Source: Pseudoips prasinana (Eukaryota > Arthropoda > Insecta > Lepidoptera > Nolidae). From it: a stretch of DNA of 64,000 bases. Under the pieces are notes generated by a model. It made no database searches, had not been told where the DNA came from, and worked only from the letters and a program-made list of their open reading frames with translations. The translations under genes and the position numbers were made by a program. Shown here in pieces: positions 31,401-42,045 of this stretch. The DNA is taken from contig OX621252.1 of the NCBI GenBank assembly GCA_951640165.1, forward strand, positions 29,409,934 to 29,473,933, in the 5' to 3' direction. Position 1 is the stretch's first letter. Each line of letters starts with the position of its first letter.

Positions 31401-34400
31401 TCATTTTGTGAAATGGCTCTTAAGTTAAACTACTGGTCGAGAACCTTATCCGTTTGCCAACTGCTTGGCGTAATATTTTTATATAATAGTACTAAATTTA
31501 AAAATAATAGCATAATAACTTGTAATTAAGTTAATATTTCAACATCTATTGGGCTTATGCGCAAAACGTCTCTTTCGCAAAATGTCCCTTGGTCGCAAAA
31601 CGTCTCTTTTGCAGAATGTCTCTTTCGCAGAACGTCTCTTTCGCAGAATGTCTCTTTCGCAAAATGCCTTTTTTGCAGAATGTCCCTTTCGCAGAATGTC
31701 TCTTTCGCAAAATGTCGCGCCAGGGACTTAAGAATAAAATTGCGATTTTCAAAACAATATCATTTATTAAAATTATAGAATAATTATGTAGTCAAAACTT
31801 TGGTACCTAAGTAGGTACCAAAGTTTTGACTACATAATTATTCTATAATTTTAATTTACTTAAGTATTCCAGATAAAAAAATATCAATAGGTATCAAACA
31901 TTTTACACACATTCAAAATTTAGGTCAAAAGAGTCAATACTTTCTTGATCCATGTTTAAACTTAAATTCACAACTGTTTTCAATTAAACGTAGACAAAAC
32001 AACTCGGCAATAATGAATGACACATACATCCAGTTTTTTCTAACTACCCTCACATATTATATTATTTATATTATAAGTGTTGCCATCACCGAACTTTAAA
32101 TTGTTCCAATTTATTATTTTTAACTGTATCAAAATATATTTTTTTATTTGGAATACATACTTAAGTAAATGTCAGTACCAAAATTTTGACATACTTATTC
32201 TATAATTTTAATGAATGATTTTGTTTTGAAAATCGCAATTTTATTCTTAAGTCCCTGGCGCGACATTTTGCGAAAGAGACATTCTGCGAAAGGGACATTT
32301 TGCAAAAAACCCATTTTGCGAAAGAGACATTCTGCAAAAGAGACGTTTTGCGACCAAGGGACATTTTGCGAAAGAGACGTTTTGCGCATAAGCCATCTAT
32401 TGGTTATCCCCCGAAGTCTGGTAGTTGGCGGTATCAAACCCCTGTGCCTCGAAAGGAACGTATTTATACTAACAAACAACCATACTCAAAACTTTCGCAT
32501 TTATAATATTAGTTTATTAAGTCATAGTCCTCATCATATTGTATGGCTTTGTGTATTCTACTGCAGCCATATTTCAGCCGCTGGAATTAAGCGATATATT
32601 TCCTCCAAACCACCTGAAAATCTATTGATATAAATTTTTCCTGGGAATATCCTGGGACATTATTCACACACGGCCATCTGATCCCAAACTAAGCAGAGCT
32701 TGTAATACGGAAACCAGATAAGTTCTATACCATATATACTACTTTTCTTATGTAAATACATACTTATATAGATAATTACACCAAAACTCAGGACAAACAT
32801 ACATGTTCATGCACACAAATATATGTCCTGGGTAGGAATCGAACCCACGACCTGCGGTGTGAAAGGCAAGCATCTACCAACCACGCCAACCGGCCTGTCA
32901 GGATTATACAATCCTGGAAGTCAGTCTTAGTATATCGGAAATGTAACCCTTGCTGAAACTATACACATTGCATGGATGGACTAGTTCAAAATCTTGTTAC
33001 TTTAATAAAATGAAAATGTTTTAAACTTTACTGCTGCATTGTGAACTTGTTACAACCCAAGTGCTGAAATATTACCATGATTACAAACCAAATTATTGTT
33101 CAAGGTAATATTTTTCAGACATCTGTACAAATATGTATTAAACTAAATTAACTTCCTGATTCACTTACCAGCTGTGACTTTCATGTCATCGGTAACTTCA
33201 CAGTAATATAAGTTTTGGCGGGAACCCTGTACTCCAACACCGGCCCTGTCAATATTAGAGAAAAATATATTATACATGGTGTCCAAAAAGAGTATCGGGT
33301 ATTTGTTTCGGCGATGAAGTTGACTCGGAGCGGCGGGGGGGCGCGGGGAGGGGATTGTTAAGTCCGCCATTTTGTGCAATTTTAGTTGCAATCGAGCAGT
33401 ACGCAGGGACGCATCGCGCATTTTGCGTACGAGCTTATTATCGTAACGGTGATTCAATAGTAACTGCTCAACGTTGTTCAATGATGAAGCCAACTTTCAC
33501 CTAAATGGTCATGTTAAAAAGCAGAATTGTCGATACTGGGCAGTGGAGAATCCGAGGCGAAAACATGAGCAACCTCTGCACAGCCCGCAGTCGTTGTGTC
33601 CGGACCAATTATGCATATAGCGGATTGCGATATGCTGCGAAACTTTTTGAGCCCAGAGTTGCAGGAGTAACAAAGTTTGAATTCAAGAACGTGGTTCCAA
33701 TAAGACGGGGCCACTTGTCATACATCAAATCAATCAATTGAAGCTGTTTATGAATTATTCCCTAATAAGCTCATTTCACGTAGAGGTAACATCAACTGGC
33801 CTCCCAGAAGTCCCGATTTAAGCCCACTTGACTATTTCCAATGGGGATACCTTAAAAGTAAGGTCTATGAGAATAATCCGACGAACCTAACTCAATTGAA
33901 ACAAAACATCAGGTCAGAAATGGCAGCACTGTCGAGAGCTATGTGTCAGTTGGTTATCACCAATTTTCGTTCCAGATTAGAAGAGTGCCAGCAGCGTAAC
34001 GGTCACCATTTGGATAACATTATCTTTTCCAAATAATTTTCCATTTTGTATTCTAATAATGAACAATAAAAAAATACTTCATCACTAGTAGTTTATTTTT
34101 TATTGAACAAACAAATACCCGATACTCTTTCTGGACACCTTGTAGTATGCTTGAAACTTGGTGAGGACCAATTAGTCATAGAGTAGGTTAAGAGTTAATT
34201 AATTTTAGCTCTTATTACAAGACTATATAATTTAATATGAGGTGTTATTATTACATCATTGTCTGAATATGAGTTACGAAGTTTAATAGTTTATCACAAC
34301 TATAGATTACTTTAGGCGAAGCTAAGCAAAATTTGTGATCAAAAGTCATTAAAAATGTATCAATACAGTATGGAGGGGAACCGATCACTTTTGCGACTTC

Positions 34401-37400
34401 TTTTTTGTTCGAATTTTATTTCACCGAAAACGTTTGACCAACGTCTTTTTTGCTATATGCATTATTCGACATAATAGGTTGGGGAAAAAGTTTCTTCGCA
34501 TTTTTTTAAGCATATTCAAAACATTTTTTGATGTACTTTTATTTACATTTAACTAAAGTATGAAGGTACCATTTTGTTCGATAACTTTTTGCCATCTTGC
34601 AGGGAGGGACATGATCCCATTGTTAAAGAAATTTTGGGACTTCTGATCAAAATACCGGGACAAATGCTTTTGGCAGTCCTCTCGTGATGTTAACCGGACA
34701 CTGCCTAAAGAATTCTGAGGAGACCGAAACTGGTGGAAATCTGAAAGTGCAAGGTCAGGACTATACGGCGGATGCATTAACACCTCCCTGCCAAACTTTC
34801 TTCATTTTTGCTGAGTGGCTAAAGATGTGAGAGGTCTAGCATTATCATGATGAAACACCACACCCCTTCTGTTGATTAATCCCGGCCTCTTTCTCTCAAC
34901 TTCTTGCTTTAATCTCATCAGTTGTTCACAGTAAAGTTCAGAATCGATGGTCCTGCCTGGTGGTAACAGCGTCTCATAATGAATAACGCCCTTCCAATCC
35001 CACCACACACACAGCATCACCTTGTAGCGAGTTAACCCGGGTTTCGCCACAGTCTGTGAAGACTGACCGGCCTTTGAAGACGACCTTTTTAGCACGTTCT
35101 TGTCGTACGTGATCCACTTATCTTCACCAGTCATCAGCTTGGTTAATATCTCAAATCAAGTCGCTTTCAAAAGTAAGTAAATTGAGGGGGGAGGGATGGA
35201 GGAGGGAGGGGGCTACCCTCCTGTACCATCCCCAACCCGCGGAACCCCATGGTGATATCCATGGTTAATGTTTTACTAGCGCTCGGCGGCCGCTGCCGCG
35301 GCACGCTCGCTACGCTCGCTCGCCTTCGCACGCCAAATGGTCACCGTTCTAACCTAACCCAAATTATTTCATAAAAGTGCAGTTTTGCAAAAATATTATG
35401 ATAGTGACAATGAATTCAGTTTTGGGTATTTTTCGGATAATTATATAAAAACGAAATATAAGTTCTAAACACGAAAGCAATGTTTTTACTCTGTTTTACA
35501 ACGCTGTAGGTATCGAAATCGCTACGAAATGTTCAAAATTGCGTTCTGTTTTATGCATTTGTATGAAGTCTTACGATTTTAAAAAATTAATTAAAAAACA
35601 TTGGCGCGTCCCCGGCAGAAAAAAATGCGTTTTATCACTTAGTAGGAACCCCCTTAAGCCCCCCATATACACACTTAACTCAAATTCAGGCGACTCGATA
35701 TGAGATCCAACCCATCAGCTTCTTCAAAAATGGTTCGGTTTCATTACGTCGTAATAAAGAATCACAAATGAGTACACGGTTCATTAAGTCTCTTTCGAGT
35801 AGTGAGCTCATGAGTTACCCAAATATCGAGCATTTTTGTGTACCCAGTTTTTTCAAATGCGCCAAAACTTTTTCGTGGTCAATTCCCAGTTCTTCAGCTA
35901 CGTCGTAACAACTGATATGCCGATATTGCTCCACTTTTCAAAAATAGCATCCATTTTATCCGTAATAGGGCGGTACCAGAGCGACGTGCGTCTTTGACAT
36001 GAAAATTTCCGGTTGAAAACGCTTAAACCAAATTTGTGGTACTCTCACAGATACTGCACTAGGTCCATAAACATCGCACATTTTTTTCGCGGCTTGCGTT
36101 GCATTTTTGTAGTAAAATTTTAAAATGTATCGAATTTCTCCATTAGATTCACTCATCTTGATAGTACGAAAAACAAATGAAAATCCCATATTTTCCTAAT
36201 TTCAATTTGGAATTATGTTTAAAATTTTAACTTTCAATGATACCAAGCCCAGCCAGATACAAATAGTACAGCCATAGAGATTTTATGAGAAGTTCATACA
36301 TACTATAATGCGAAAAGACACTTTCCCCAACCTAATATGTTAAGATCATCGAAGTATCATGTGTCATAGTTATTATTTTACCAAACTATTTTCCGCCGAT
36401 TTAAAAAATAACTTTTTGCTATTGGCCAAAGCCTCTTTTGAACATTTTTTTCATTTTCCAAATGCCAAATTTATTTGCCATATTTTCACCACACCGAAAC
36501 AAAATTTTACGGATTATACTTGGTAGGATTTTTAATATTAAATTTAAATAGTGTCATAAAAGTCAATGTTGTGCGATCAAATTTAGTGACACAGTCTAGT
36601 TTGCCCTACCCCTAGAGTGTAATTTAAGCCCGCGTTAACTGATACAGTTGCAGACGTGAATTCAGTGAAATAAAAAAAAAACGAAACAATATAAGTTGAA
36701 AAGTTTTAGGTGAAATGTAATTCAGTCAAATATTTTTCAAACTTAAATTGATAGGTAACCAGTATAGAGAGCACTCATAGCAAGGGGTGTTACCAGATGA
36801 TAAACCATTAGAGAGGTTAAGCAAAAGAGGAAATGTTCAGCCAAATAGAGTAAAGTATATTTACTTACAGTTACAGAAGGCTTACAGACTTAATTATATA
36901 GCTAGCTAACACAATAATATGTAAGAAGTTGTGAGTGAGTAGGTATGAAAATTGGACAAGTGATTGCAATATACATACATGGTTTTATGTAATAATAATC
37001 CAGCCTCCAAATTGTTTAATCTAAATTATAGCAGTGTAGAAGCATTAAGGACAAAAATAGAATTAGGTATGTATTTTTTTCCTTCAGCAAAGTTGTAATC
37101 AAAAATTATTGAACAAGTACAATATTAACTTCGCTTTCATCAATATAGGTATTTGAAACTAACTAAAATAAGTTACCTAAATCATTTCTATCATAAATTA
37201 AATGATTACTCAACCTGGAAATCTAAATTTCTTCATGTACCATACATGTAATAATGATATATAGTGTACATTTTGTTATAACTATGTTACTATGAACATG
37301 TACTGTCTATTCACAAGAACTTTTGTAACCTTTAACCATTTGTTTCTCTGTCTACAAAACAGGCATTCCTATTTGATTTTTCTTATTGATTATTGATGAT

Positions 37401-39621
37401 ATTTCTTTAGAATTTAAATAATAAGGTTAATTTGATGTAGTTTTATATAATACATAGCGATATGTGAACTTTTTTTATAATAATAAAGCCTTTTATTCCG
37501 AATTTTTAGTTTTCTTTCTGATAAATGTTAGTAAACTAATTATAATACATCCCTTAATTAGGCCTCATCCAACATCTTTCTCTGTTTCCTGTCAGTTGCA
37601 ATTCTTAACCAAAGGGGAGCTAGAGTCAATTTAAAATCATCATCATGGATACCAGGCCATTACCAGCTTGCTCCATTTTTCATGCGTACAGCGGAGCATG
37701 TGCCCTATCCATCTCCATTCTATTTTGTCAATATGGGTAAGGATATCTGTGAGTTTGGTTGTGCCTCGGCTATCTACATTCCTGAATCTATCTTTTAACT
37801 TGAGCCCCAGTATGCTCCTTTCCATGGCTTGTTGACATTTTGCAAGCTTTTTCCCTTTGATTTTTTTTCTAAGCCCAGGTTTCACAGCCATATGTGATGC
37901 AAGGAAGAATGCATGTATCAAAAGTTTTTTTCTTGACCTTGATGCCAAACTTTTTTATTAACTTTTTTATTGCTTTTTAAACTTTAAGTGTTTTTTTTAT
38001 GTATACACAATGTCTCTATTTTCAGGAACATTTTAGGATTTTATTGTTATTCAATAGGAAATGCTGATGATCACATTTAATTTTGTTCAAATTCATTATT
38101 TAGACAATTTGAAAATGCTACTTCAAGCTGTCTAAATAATCAATATAATACTATACCTATATGCTCTTAAAACAGTACTTATATTATTTGTGAGATTTCT
38201 AGGAGAGATTGAAAAGTGAGCACCAACTGCCTAAAAGCAAACATCAAATAATCATCAATTTACCTGTATGTTAGAATTTTCTCTAGATCCTTAACATCAA
38301 CCTTGTAGCCAACTTCTTCTAGAACTTCCTCTTTAGCTATCACATCTATATCAGCATCTTTATCAACAATACCAGCACACAACTCCAGAGTGATGCCTAG
38401 AGATGCTGGATACTTAGATGTGTCTATCTCTTTGTCAGAATTACGGTCCTCCAGCGATAGACAATTGAAGTATATGGCTGCAATAATACTTAAGTTAAAG
38501 AAAATTTAATTTATCGATTCAACATGGGCATAATGATTACACACATAACATAAGTTAACTTAATAATTTATAAGTCTTTGCAATTGTACTATTGGAGTGC
38601 TTATTAATAAAAAATAAAAATAAAATAACAGGGAAAGCGACTACTGTTGTTTTCCAAATCCATATTTCCTGGGATTACTTCACTTATTGGAATTGATCAT
38701 GTCTTTTCACATAGTTAAAAAAACAATAGAATAAGCTGATGGTTACAAGTAAAATAAACCAAAGTAAATTGATTAATAATCCTATTAAATTCAACCAAAC
38801 ATTCCACAAGCTGACAAGATAGATAACCAAAATCTCAATATTGAGATACTCAAAAACTAAACCTACTATCAAATCATCAAAATAGCAATATTCATTTGTT
38901 ACATGCAAGACTATTAATTTGTAAAATAAGGGGTCAATCAGTTTATAGTAAGTGTGTATATTTATTTAACATCTTCAGAAAAAGAAGGCTAAAGGTGTTT
39001 CTGGGGGTCCCCTGATACCCCTCCAACCTCAGTAGAATCAGCATATTTGTAAACATGTCATGTCATTAATATGACAAAGTGTTATGGCTCTGTAATTTTA
39101 AATTTAAGAACTCACTGTACCACACTTTAAGACAATAAATATATTCTATTCTATAACCCAATGCTGAATATTGTGAAAAATACTTCTGATAGTCAGTGTA
39201 AAGCTTGTTGTTTTGATATTTATTACAATGCCACTTTATTAAATATCTATTTCATTCCCTCTCGTGTCATCAGAAATGATTAAAAAAAATTCGGAATAAT
39301 TGTTTTCAAGTTAGAGTTTATATCTTGTTATAATGGCAAAAAAATTGTTTTTTCTCCTTCAGGTCTCTAGTGATGATTTTAGAGTTTTCGGAATAATGAT
39401 TTTCAGATATCACAGAGAACAAACTTACCGGGTCTGAACTGTTTCACGAAAAGCATTACGTTTCGAGTAGTATTAAAGATCACCACAGCAACACTATCAT
39501 GCACTTTCAGCAAGTCCCAAGACTTCACTCTACCATTCTGCGTGTAATTGAAACGATAAGGCTTTACATACGGAGAATCCGGCGGCAGAGGACTCAAATA
39601 GACCTTACTCAAATCTTCCAT
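28486..39621 (-). CDS. NUDT14: Uridine diphosphate glucose pyrophosphatase (Nudix)
   Basis: It hydrolyses UDP-sugars (and ADP-ribose) to sugar phosphate plus UMP in the cytosol. Exons, in reading order, are 39621-39429, 38477-38264, 33245-33169 and 28649-28486. The boundaries are GT/AG and the phases agree, giving 215 residues against about 222 in mammals. The protein starts MEDLSKVYLSPLPPDSPYVKP. It contains VKSWDLLKVHDSVAVV and VMLFVKQFRP, then the Nudix signature at about residues 100-122 (GIVDKDAD ... EEVLEEVGY, with Glu replacing the usual Arg), then GVGVQGSRQNLYYCEVTDDM, and ends FGLMWFLHHKADKFRK. It is colinear with NUDT14 throughout. Introns of 4.5, 5.0 and 0.95 kb hold SINEs, a foldback element, a Tc1-like element, a mariner and an RTE piece, yet leave the exons and splice sites intact. 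Confidence 0.93.
28880..29022. repeat. Repeat fragment with TE-like tail
   Basis: The block ATCGAAATCGGTCCATCCG ... CTTATAATACCCCTCTTTTT ... CGGGGGTTAAAA resembles a widespread lepidopteran transposon end. Only one copy is in the window, so the borders are approximate. Confidence 0.4.
29395..29593 (+). repeat. Imperfect palindrome containing a tRNA-like SINE
   Basis: The ends mirror each other (ATGAATTGTATA ... TATACAATTCAT), as do inner blocks (GTGCGAGTGCGA ... CACTCGCA; CCCCATGT ... ACATGGGG). The right half contains GTGGCGGAGCAGTTAACGC, which fits a Pol III A box, and GGCTTTGACTCCC, a degenerate B box. It looks like a tRNA-derived SINE duplicated head-to-head. It lies in the last NUDT14 intron. 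Confidence 0.5.
29692..29946 (+). repeat. Interspersed repeat family A, full-length copy
   Basis: It matches 2697-2947 over its length (TCAGAGTTGTTCAAGCCGCC, AATTAAACCACTTTG, GACTGACCGCGAGCCTAG). It is intronic in NUDT14, antisense to the gene. Confidence 0.7.
30882..31114 (-). mobile_element. tRNA-derived SINE family C
   Basis: The minus strand reads from a tRNA-like head (GTAGCCTAGTTGGTAGTG as A box, GTCCTGGGTTCGAATCCCGG as B box) to the 3' end ATTATTATTATATTATA. It is nearly the same sequence as the plus-strand copy at 47468-47716. Confidence 0.85.
31553..32393. mobile_element. Foldback (FB-like) transposon with arms of 16-bp tandem units
   Basis: The inverted arms are 31553 to about 31805 and about 32175-32393. 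They start GCTTATGCGCAAAACGTC and mirror each other. The outer part of each arm is a tandem array of a 16-bp unit (TCGCAGAATGTCTCTT consensus): about ten units at the left, eight at the right. Flanks carry the direct repeat CATCTATTGG (31543-31552 and 32394-32403; 9 or 10 bp depending on how a G/C is assigned). Long composite arms plus 9-bp duplications recall Drosophila FB and Rehavkus-type elements. No transposase is present. Confidence 0.88.
31767..31854. repeat. Perfect 42-bp inverted duplication with 4-nt spacer
   Basis: Arms 31767-31808 and 31813-31854 are exact reverse complements (TTAAAATTATAGAATAATTA and so on), separated by AAGT. It lies at the inner end of the left arm of the foldback element, so this sequence occurs three times, twice here and once in the right arm. 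Confidence 0.92.
32650..32898 (-). mobile_element. tRNA-derived SINE family C, variant
   Basis: The minus strand has GTTGGCGTGGTTGGTAGATG (A-box region) and CGTGGGTTCGATTCCTACCC (B box), then the shared body ending CATCTGATCCCAAACTAAGC when read on the plus strand. It is close to the copies at 46880 and 52322. Confidence 0.82.
33275..34142 (+). mobile_element. Tc1/mariner-superfamily element, internally deleted
   Basis: Inverted ends of about 34 bp (CAWGGTGTCCARAAAGAGTA then TCGGGTATTTGTTT) lie between TA dinucleotides (33273-33274 and 34143-34144). The interior encodes broken pieces of a transposase: NFHLNGHVKKQNCRYWAVEN, DGATCHTSNQS, then NINWPPRSPDLSPLDYFQWG and NGHHLDNIIFSK with a stop at about 34036. 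It is 868 bp long, starts in the middle of the transposase and is not autonomous. It sits 29 bp from a NUDT14 exon. A related element is at 53111. Confidence 0.9.
34553..36156 (-). pseudogene. mariner transposase, frameshifted and interrupted
   Basis: The start MSESNGEIRYILKFYYKNAT is at 36156. The middle has a helix-turn-helix (ISCYDVAEELGIDHEKVLAH) and LMNRVLICDSLLRRNETEPF. A foreign 572-bp insert follows, then MTGEDKWITYDKN (first Asp region, order inverted from the usual GDEKW), VFHHDNARPL (second Asp) and HPPYSPDLALSDFH (third Asp), ending NGTFIL at 34553. Frameshifts lie near 34790 and 35950. It is not functional. Confidence 0.9.
35141..35712. mobile_element. 572-bp non-autonomous element with 9-bp target duplication
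   Basis: It is bounded by direct repeats CATCAGCTT (35132-35140 and 35713-35721) that belong to the mariner transposase frame (KLM codons). Termini are inverted: GGTTAATATCTCAAATCAAG at the left, and GGTTGGATCTCATATCGAGT read inversely from the right, about 23 bp with one indel. The core has a G/C-rich block (GCGGCCGCTGCCGCGGC, CGCTCGCTACGCTCGCTCGC) that is striking against the AT-rich surroundings. There is no open frame. The 9-bp duplication suggests a Mutator-like origin (inference). Confidence 0.9.
37560..37950 (-). pseudogene. RTE LINE, C-terminal fragment
   Basis: The frame 37948-37643 contains CQQAMERSILGLKLKDRFRN, TKLTDILTHIDKIEWRWIGH and EKWSKLVMAWYP. This matches the post-RT tail of the RTE protein here (AMERAMLGVSLRDRIRN, KWQWAGHIAR). 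It is from a different RTE lineage and lies in a NUDT14 intron. Confidence 0.8.
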
Positions 39622-41277
39622 TTTCTATTTCTATATTAAAATACAATCTAGCTGACTTAAAGCACGTTTATAACCACTACGTGGTCAGAATTATAACCTT
39701 TTTGTTCTGAATTGGATTAATGTATAGGTATTAATTGCAAATTAATTAATTAGAATTTATAAATCGCGTTTGCTTGGATTGGCAGCTGCTATGTGACAGA
39801 CAGTGATACCGTCGTCAACTGATTTTGACTGACAGACAGTACCACAGAATACTAATCACTCACGAGCACGAGTAGAAGTTTATGGTAATTTGGTGAATAA
39901 GGATGTGAAGCTTTAATAATACCACTACTCGTATAATCAAACCTTGAGTTGGGTTGGGGCATATTTGCTAAAAGGTATTCCTAGAATAAACTCTTATTTA
40001 TTATAACCTCCTGACTATCCCAGGTACTTTTTTTCGAATTTTATTGTGATAATGTGATATGTTGCACAAAAAGATCCTAGTCTTTTGTCAAAAATATTTA
40101 AAAAAATCCCAAGCCGGAAAATCTGGATTTTCACTATGTCACTTACATAGGACAAACGCAGAATATGAAGTTGTACTTTGTATAGTACTTAGCATTTTAT
40201 TCAGAAATAAATACATATATTGTTGTTATTTTAATAGTATGACTAATAAAACAACTTTAGTTTTATTGAATGGCATATTTATTATCAAAAAGCATTAAAA
40301 GACGCCAGTCTTGGAACTGGTTTATCATCAATCTAGTCTAATTATTAGTAACAAATTATTTAGTCATATAAAGAGATCAAAATTTATAACTTTACACAAT
40401 AAATCAACGTCATATACTCATTCACAACTAAACATAATATTATTACATACTCATGTACTTAACAATGTTTTAAACTTATAAAAAAGAACAACGGTCTTCT
40501 AATACTTGGTGAACGATCTATCAAAAATGTTTGAACTTAAATCTAAATTCAGTCAAAATGATTGACGCCAAAGCGAAACATATTAGAATCTAAAAATACA
40601 TAAAGAATAAAAATTGACTTTTTAACTCTTTTTTAGGGTTCCGTAGCCAAATGGCCAAAAACGGAACCCTAATAGATTCGTCATGTCTGTCTGTCTGTCC
40701 GTCCGTATGTCACAGCCACTTTTTTCCGAAACCATAAGAGCTGTACTGTTGAAACTTGGTAAGTAGAGGTTTTCTGAAACGCATATAGATTTTTTCACAC
40801 AAAAATAGAAAATAACCAGTTAATTTTAGGGTTCCCAATACATATAACTGAAACTCATTTCATCTATGGATAGGTGTTCAAAAATGATGTTGAGGTTTCT
40901 AATATCATTTTTTTTCTACACTGAATAGTTCGTCATAGAGAGACACTTTCAAAGTGGTAAGATGAGTGTCCCCCCCTGTAACTTCTAAAATAAGGGAATG
41001 ATAAATCAATAAATGTGTATGGTGTACATTACCATGCAAACTTCCACCGAAAATTGGTCTGAACGAGATCTAGTAAGTAGTTTTTTTTGATACGTCATAA
41101 ATCGTAAACCGCAATTTACCTTTCATTCAATCAAATAAAATACTTGCTGCTACGGAACCCTTCATGGGCGAGTCCAACACGCACTTTTTTTGTAAATCGT
41201 AATGTGAAAAACATTAGGACTTACAAAAAAGTGCGTGTGTACTTTTAGTAGAACTTCGGTCCTATTTGGGCAATCTA
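39622..41277. other. Interval upstream of NUDT14 with a lepidopteran repeat
   Basis: The NUDT14 promoter should lie just above 39621, but no TATA or initiator can be assigned with confidence. From about 40630 a repeat occupies the right part. The open frame 40059-40298 has no recognisable domain. Confidence 0.5.
40630..41190 (+). repeat. Interspersed repeat starting TTTTAGGGTTCCGTAG
   Basis: The block starts TTTAGGGTTCCGTAGCC and ends TACGGAACCCTTCATGGGCG, with a TCTGTCTGTCTGTCC run near the left. The AGGGTTCCGTAG and CTACGGAACCCT ends are inverted. From experience this is a very common repeat in Lepidoptera, but only one copy is seen here. A neighbouring inverted repeat (CACGCACTTTTTT ... 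AAAAAAGTGCGTG) lies at about 41177-41241. Confidence 0.65.
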
Positions 41278-42045
41278 CTATGGTATCCAGAATATCGACA
41301 TCAATATATTGCTGTATAAATTAAAAATCCACCTCGATGTGGCTTTTGGAATATAAGCTGGCTGTTGACAATGACGATCGCTATGCTCTAATTTATCTCC
41401 AACCCAACAGTTATGTCTATCGACATTTCGAAGTGTCGAGGAACGTGTATCCCTCGTTCTAGGCAGCAATCCACGTCTACCACCACGTCTCCCACGTGTA
41501 CAAAGCCGACCCGGCCTTTCAGAACTAACTGATAATATTGGCGAAGCTGTTGTAGATTCAATTAATTGATCATTATCCGAAGAACTCTGTGAAGAACTTC
41601 CGGAATTTATATCTCGCTCATTTGTTTGTGGAGTATAACTGCAATCATCTTTAGAAACTTCAGAACCATCATCAAAGTCAGATTGATTTAATATATCGGT
41701 AATATTGTCTTCTGTCAAAACTAAAACAAAAAAAAAGTAAACATATTAATAAAAGAATAATAAATACAGACTATGTACTATACCTAGAACACTGATAGTG
41801 TATGCAATCAAAACTGTAGGTATAGGCTGACATTGTACTACATAAAGGACATCTAACAACAAGTGTAAGTGGAAGACGAAATATTAGCATATTTCGTGAA
41901 ATAATTCAAAATATATTACGTTAGTCAATCAACTAAACTGTAACAACTTAGTTTTCAACGTAATTCACATTAAATGACAAGATTAAAGTAGATTGTACTT
42001 ACCGGCCCTTCGGCGTGAACGCACCTCTCCACTAGTCGACGCCAT
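41278..42045 (-). CDS. Putative two-exon gene, unrecognised acidic/Ser-rich protein with an RG-rich patch
   Basis: A model with exon 1 at 42045-42003 and exon 2 at 41720-41278 joins in phase through a good donor (CCG|GTAAGTAC) and acceptor (GTTTTAG|TTTTG). The product begins MASTSGEVRSRRRAVLTEDN. It is acidic (ILNQSDFDDGSEVSKDD), then Ser-rich (GSSSQSSSDND), then basic (RGRRGGRRGLLPRTRD), and ends near FWIP. I recognise no domain. The acidic N-terminus followed by Arg/Gly resembles N-termini of piggyBac- or Harbinger-derived proteins, which is only a hint. The 3' end may be wrong, because another exon could follow. Confidence 0.45.

Larger units (their letters stand above)
34477..36332 (-). 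mobile_element. Second mariner element, containing a 572-bp insert
   Basis: Inverted ends GGTTGGGGAAAAAGTTTCTT and (inversely at the right) GGTTGGGGAAAGTGTCTTTT lie between TA dinucleotides at 34475-34476 and 36333-36334. Removing the insert and one 9-bp duplication leaves about 1.28 kb, the normal mariner length. It is intronic in NUDT14 and on the same strand. Confidence 0.92.

Noticed and set aside
31549..32479. Open frames rich in SQNVSFAE or KRHSAKETF repeats, as a repeat protein gene
   Set aside because: They exist in both strands and several frames because the foldback arms are 16-bp tandem repeats. There is no start context or domain.
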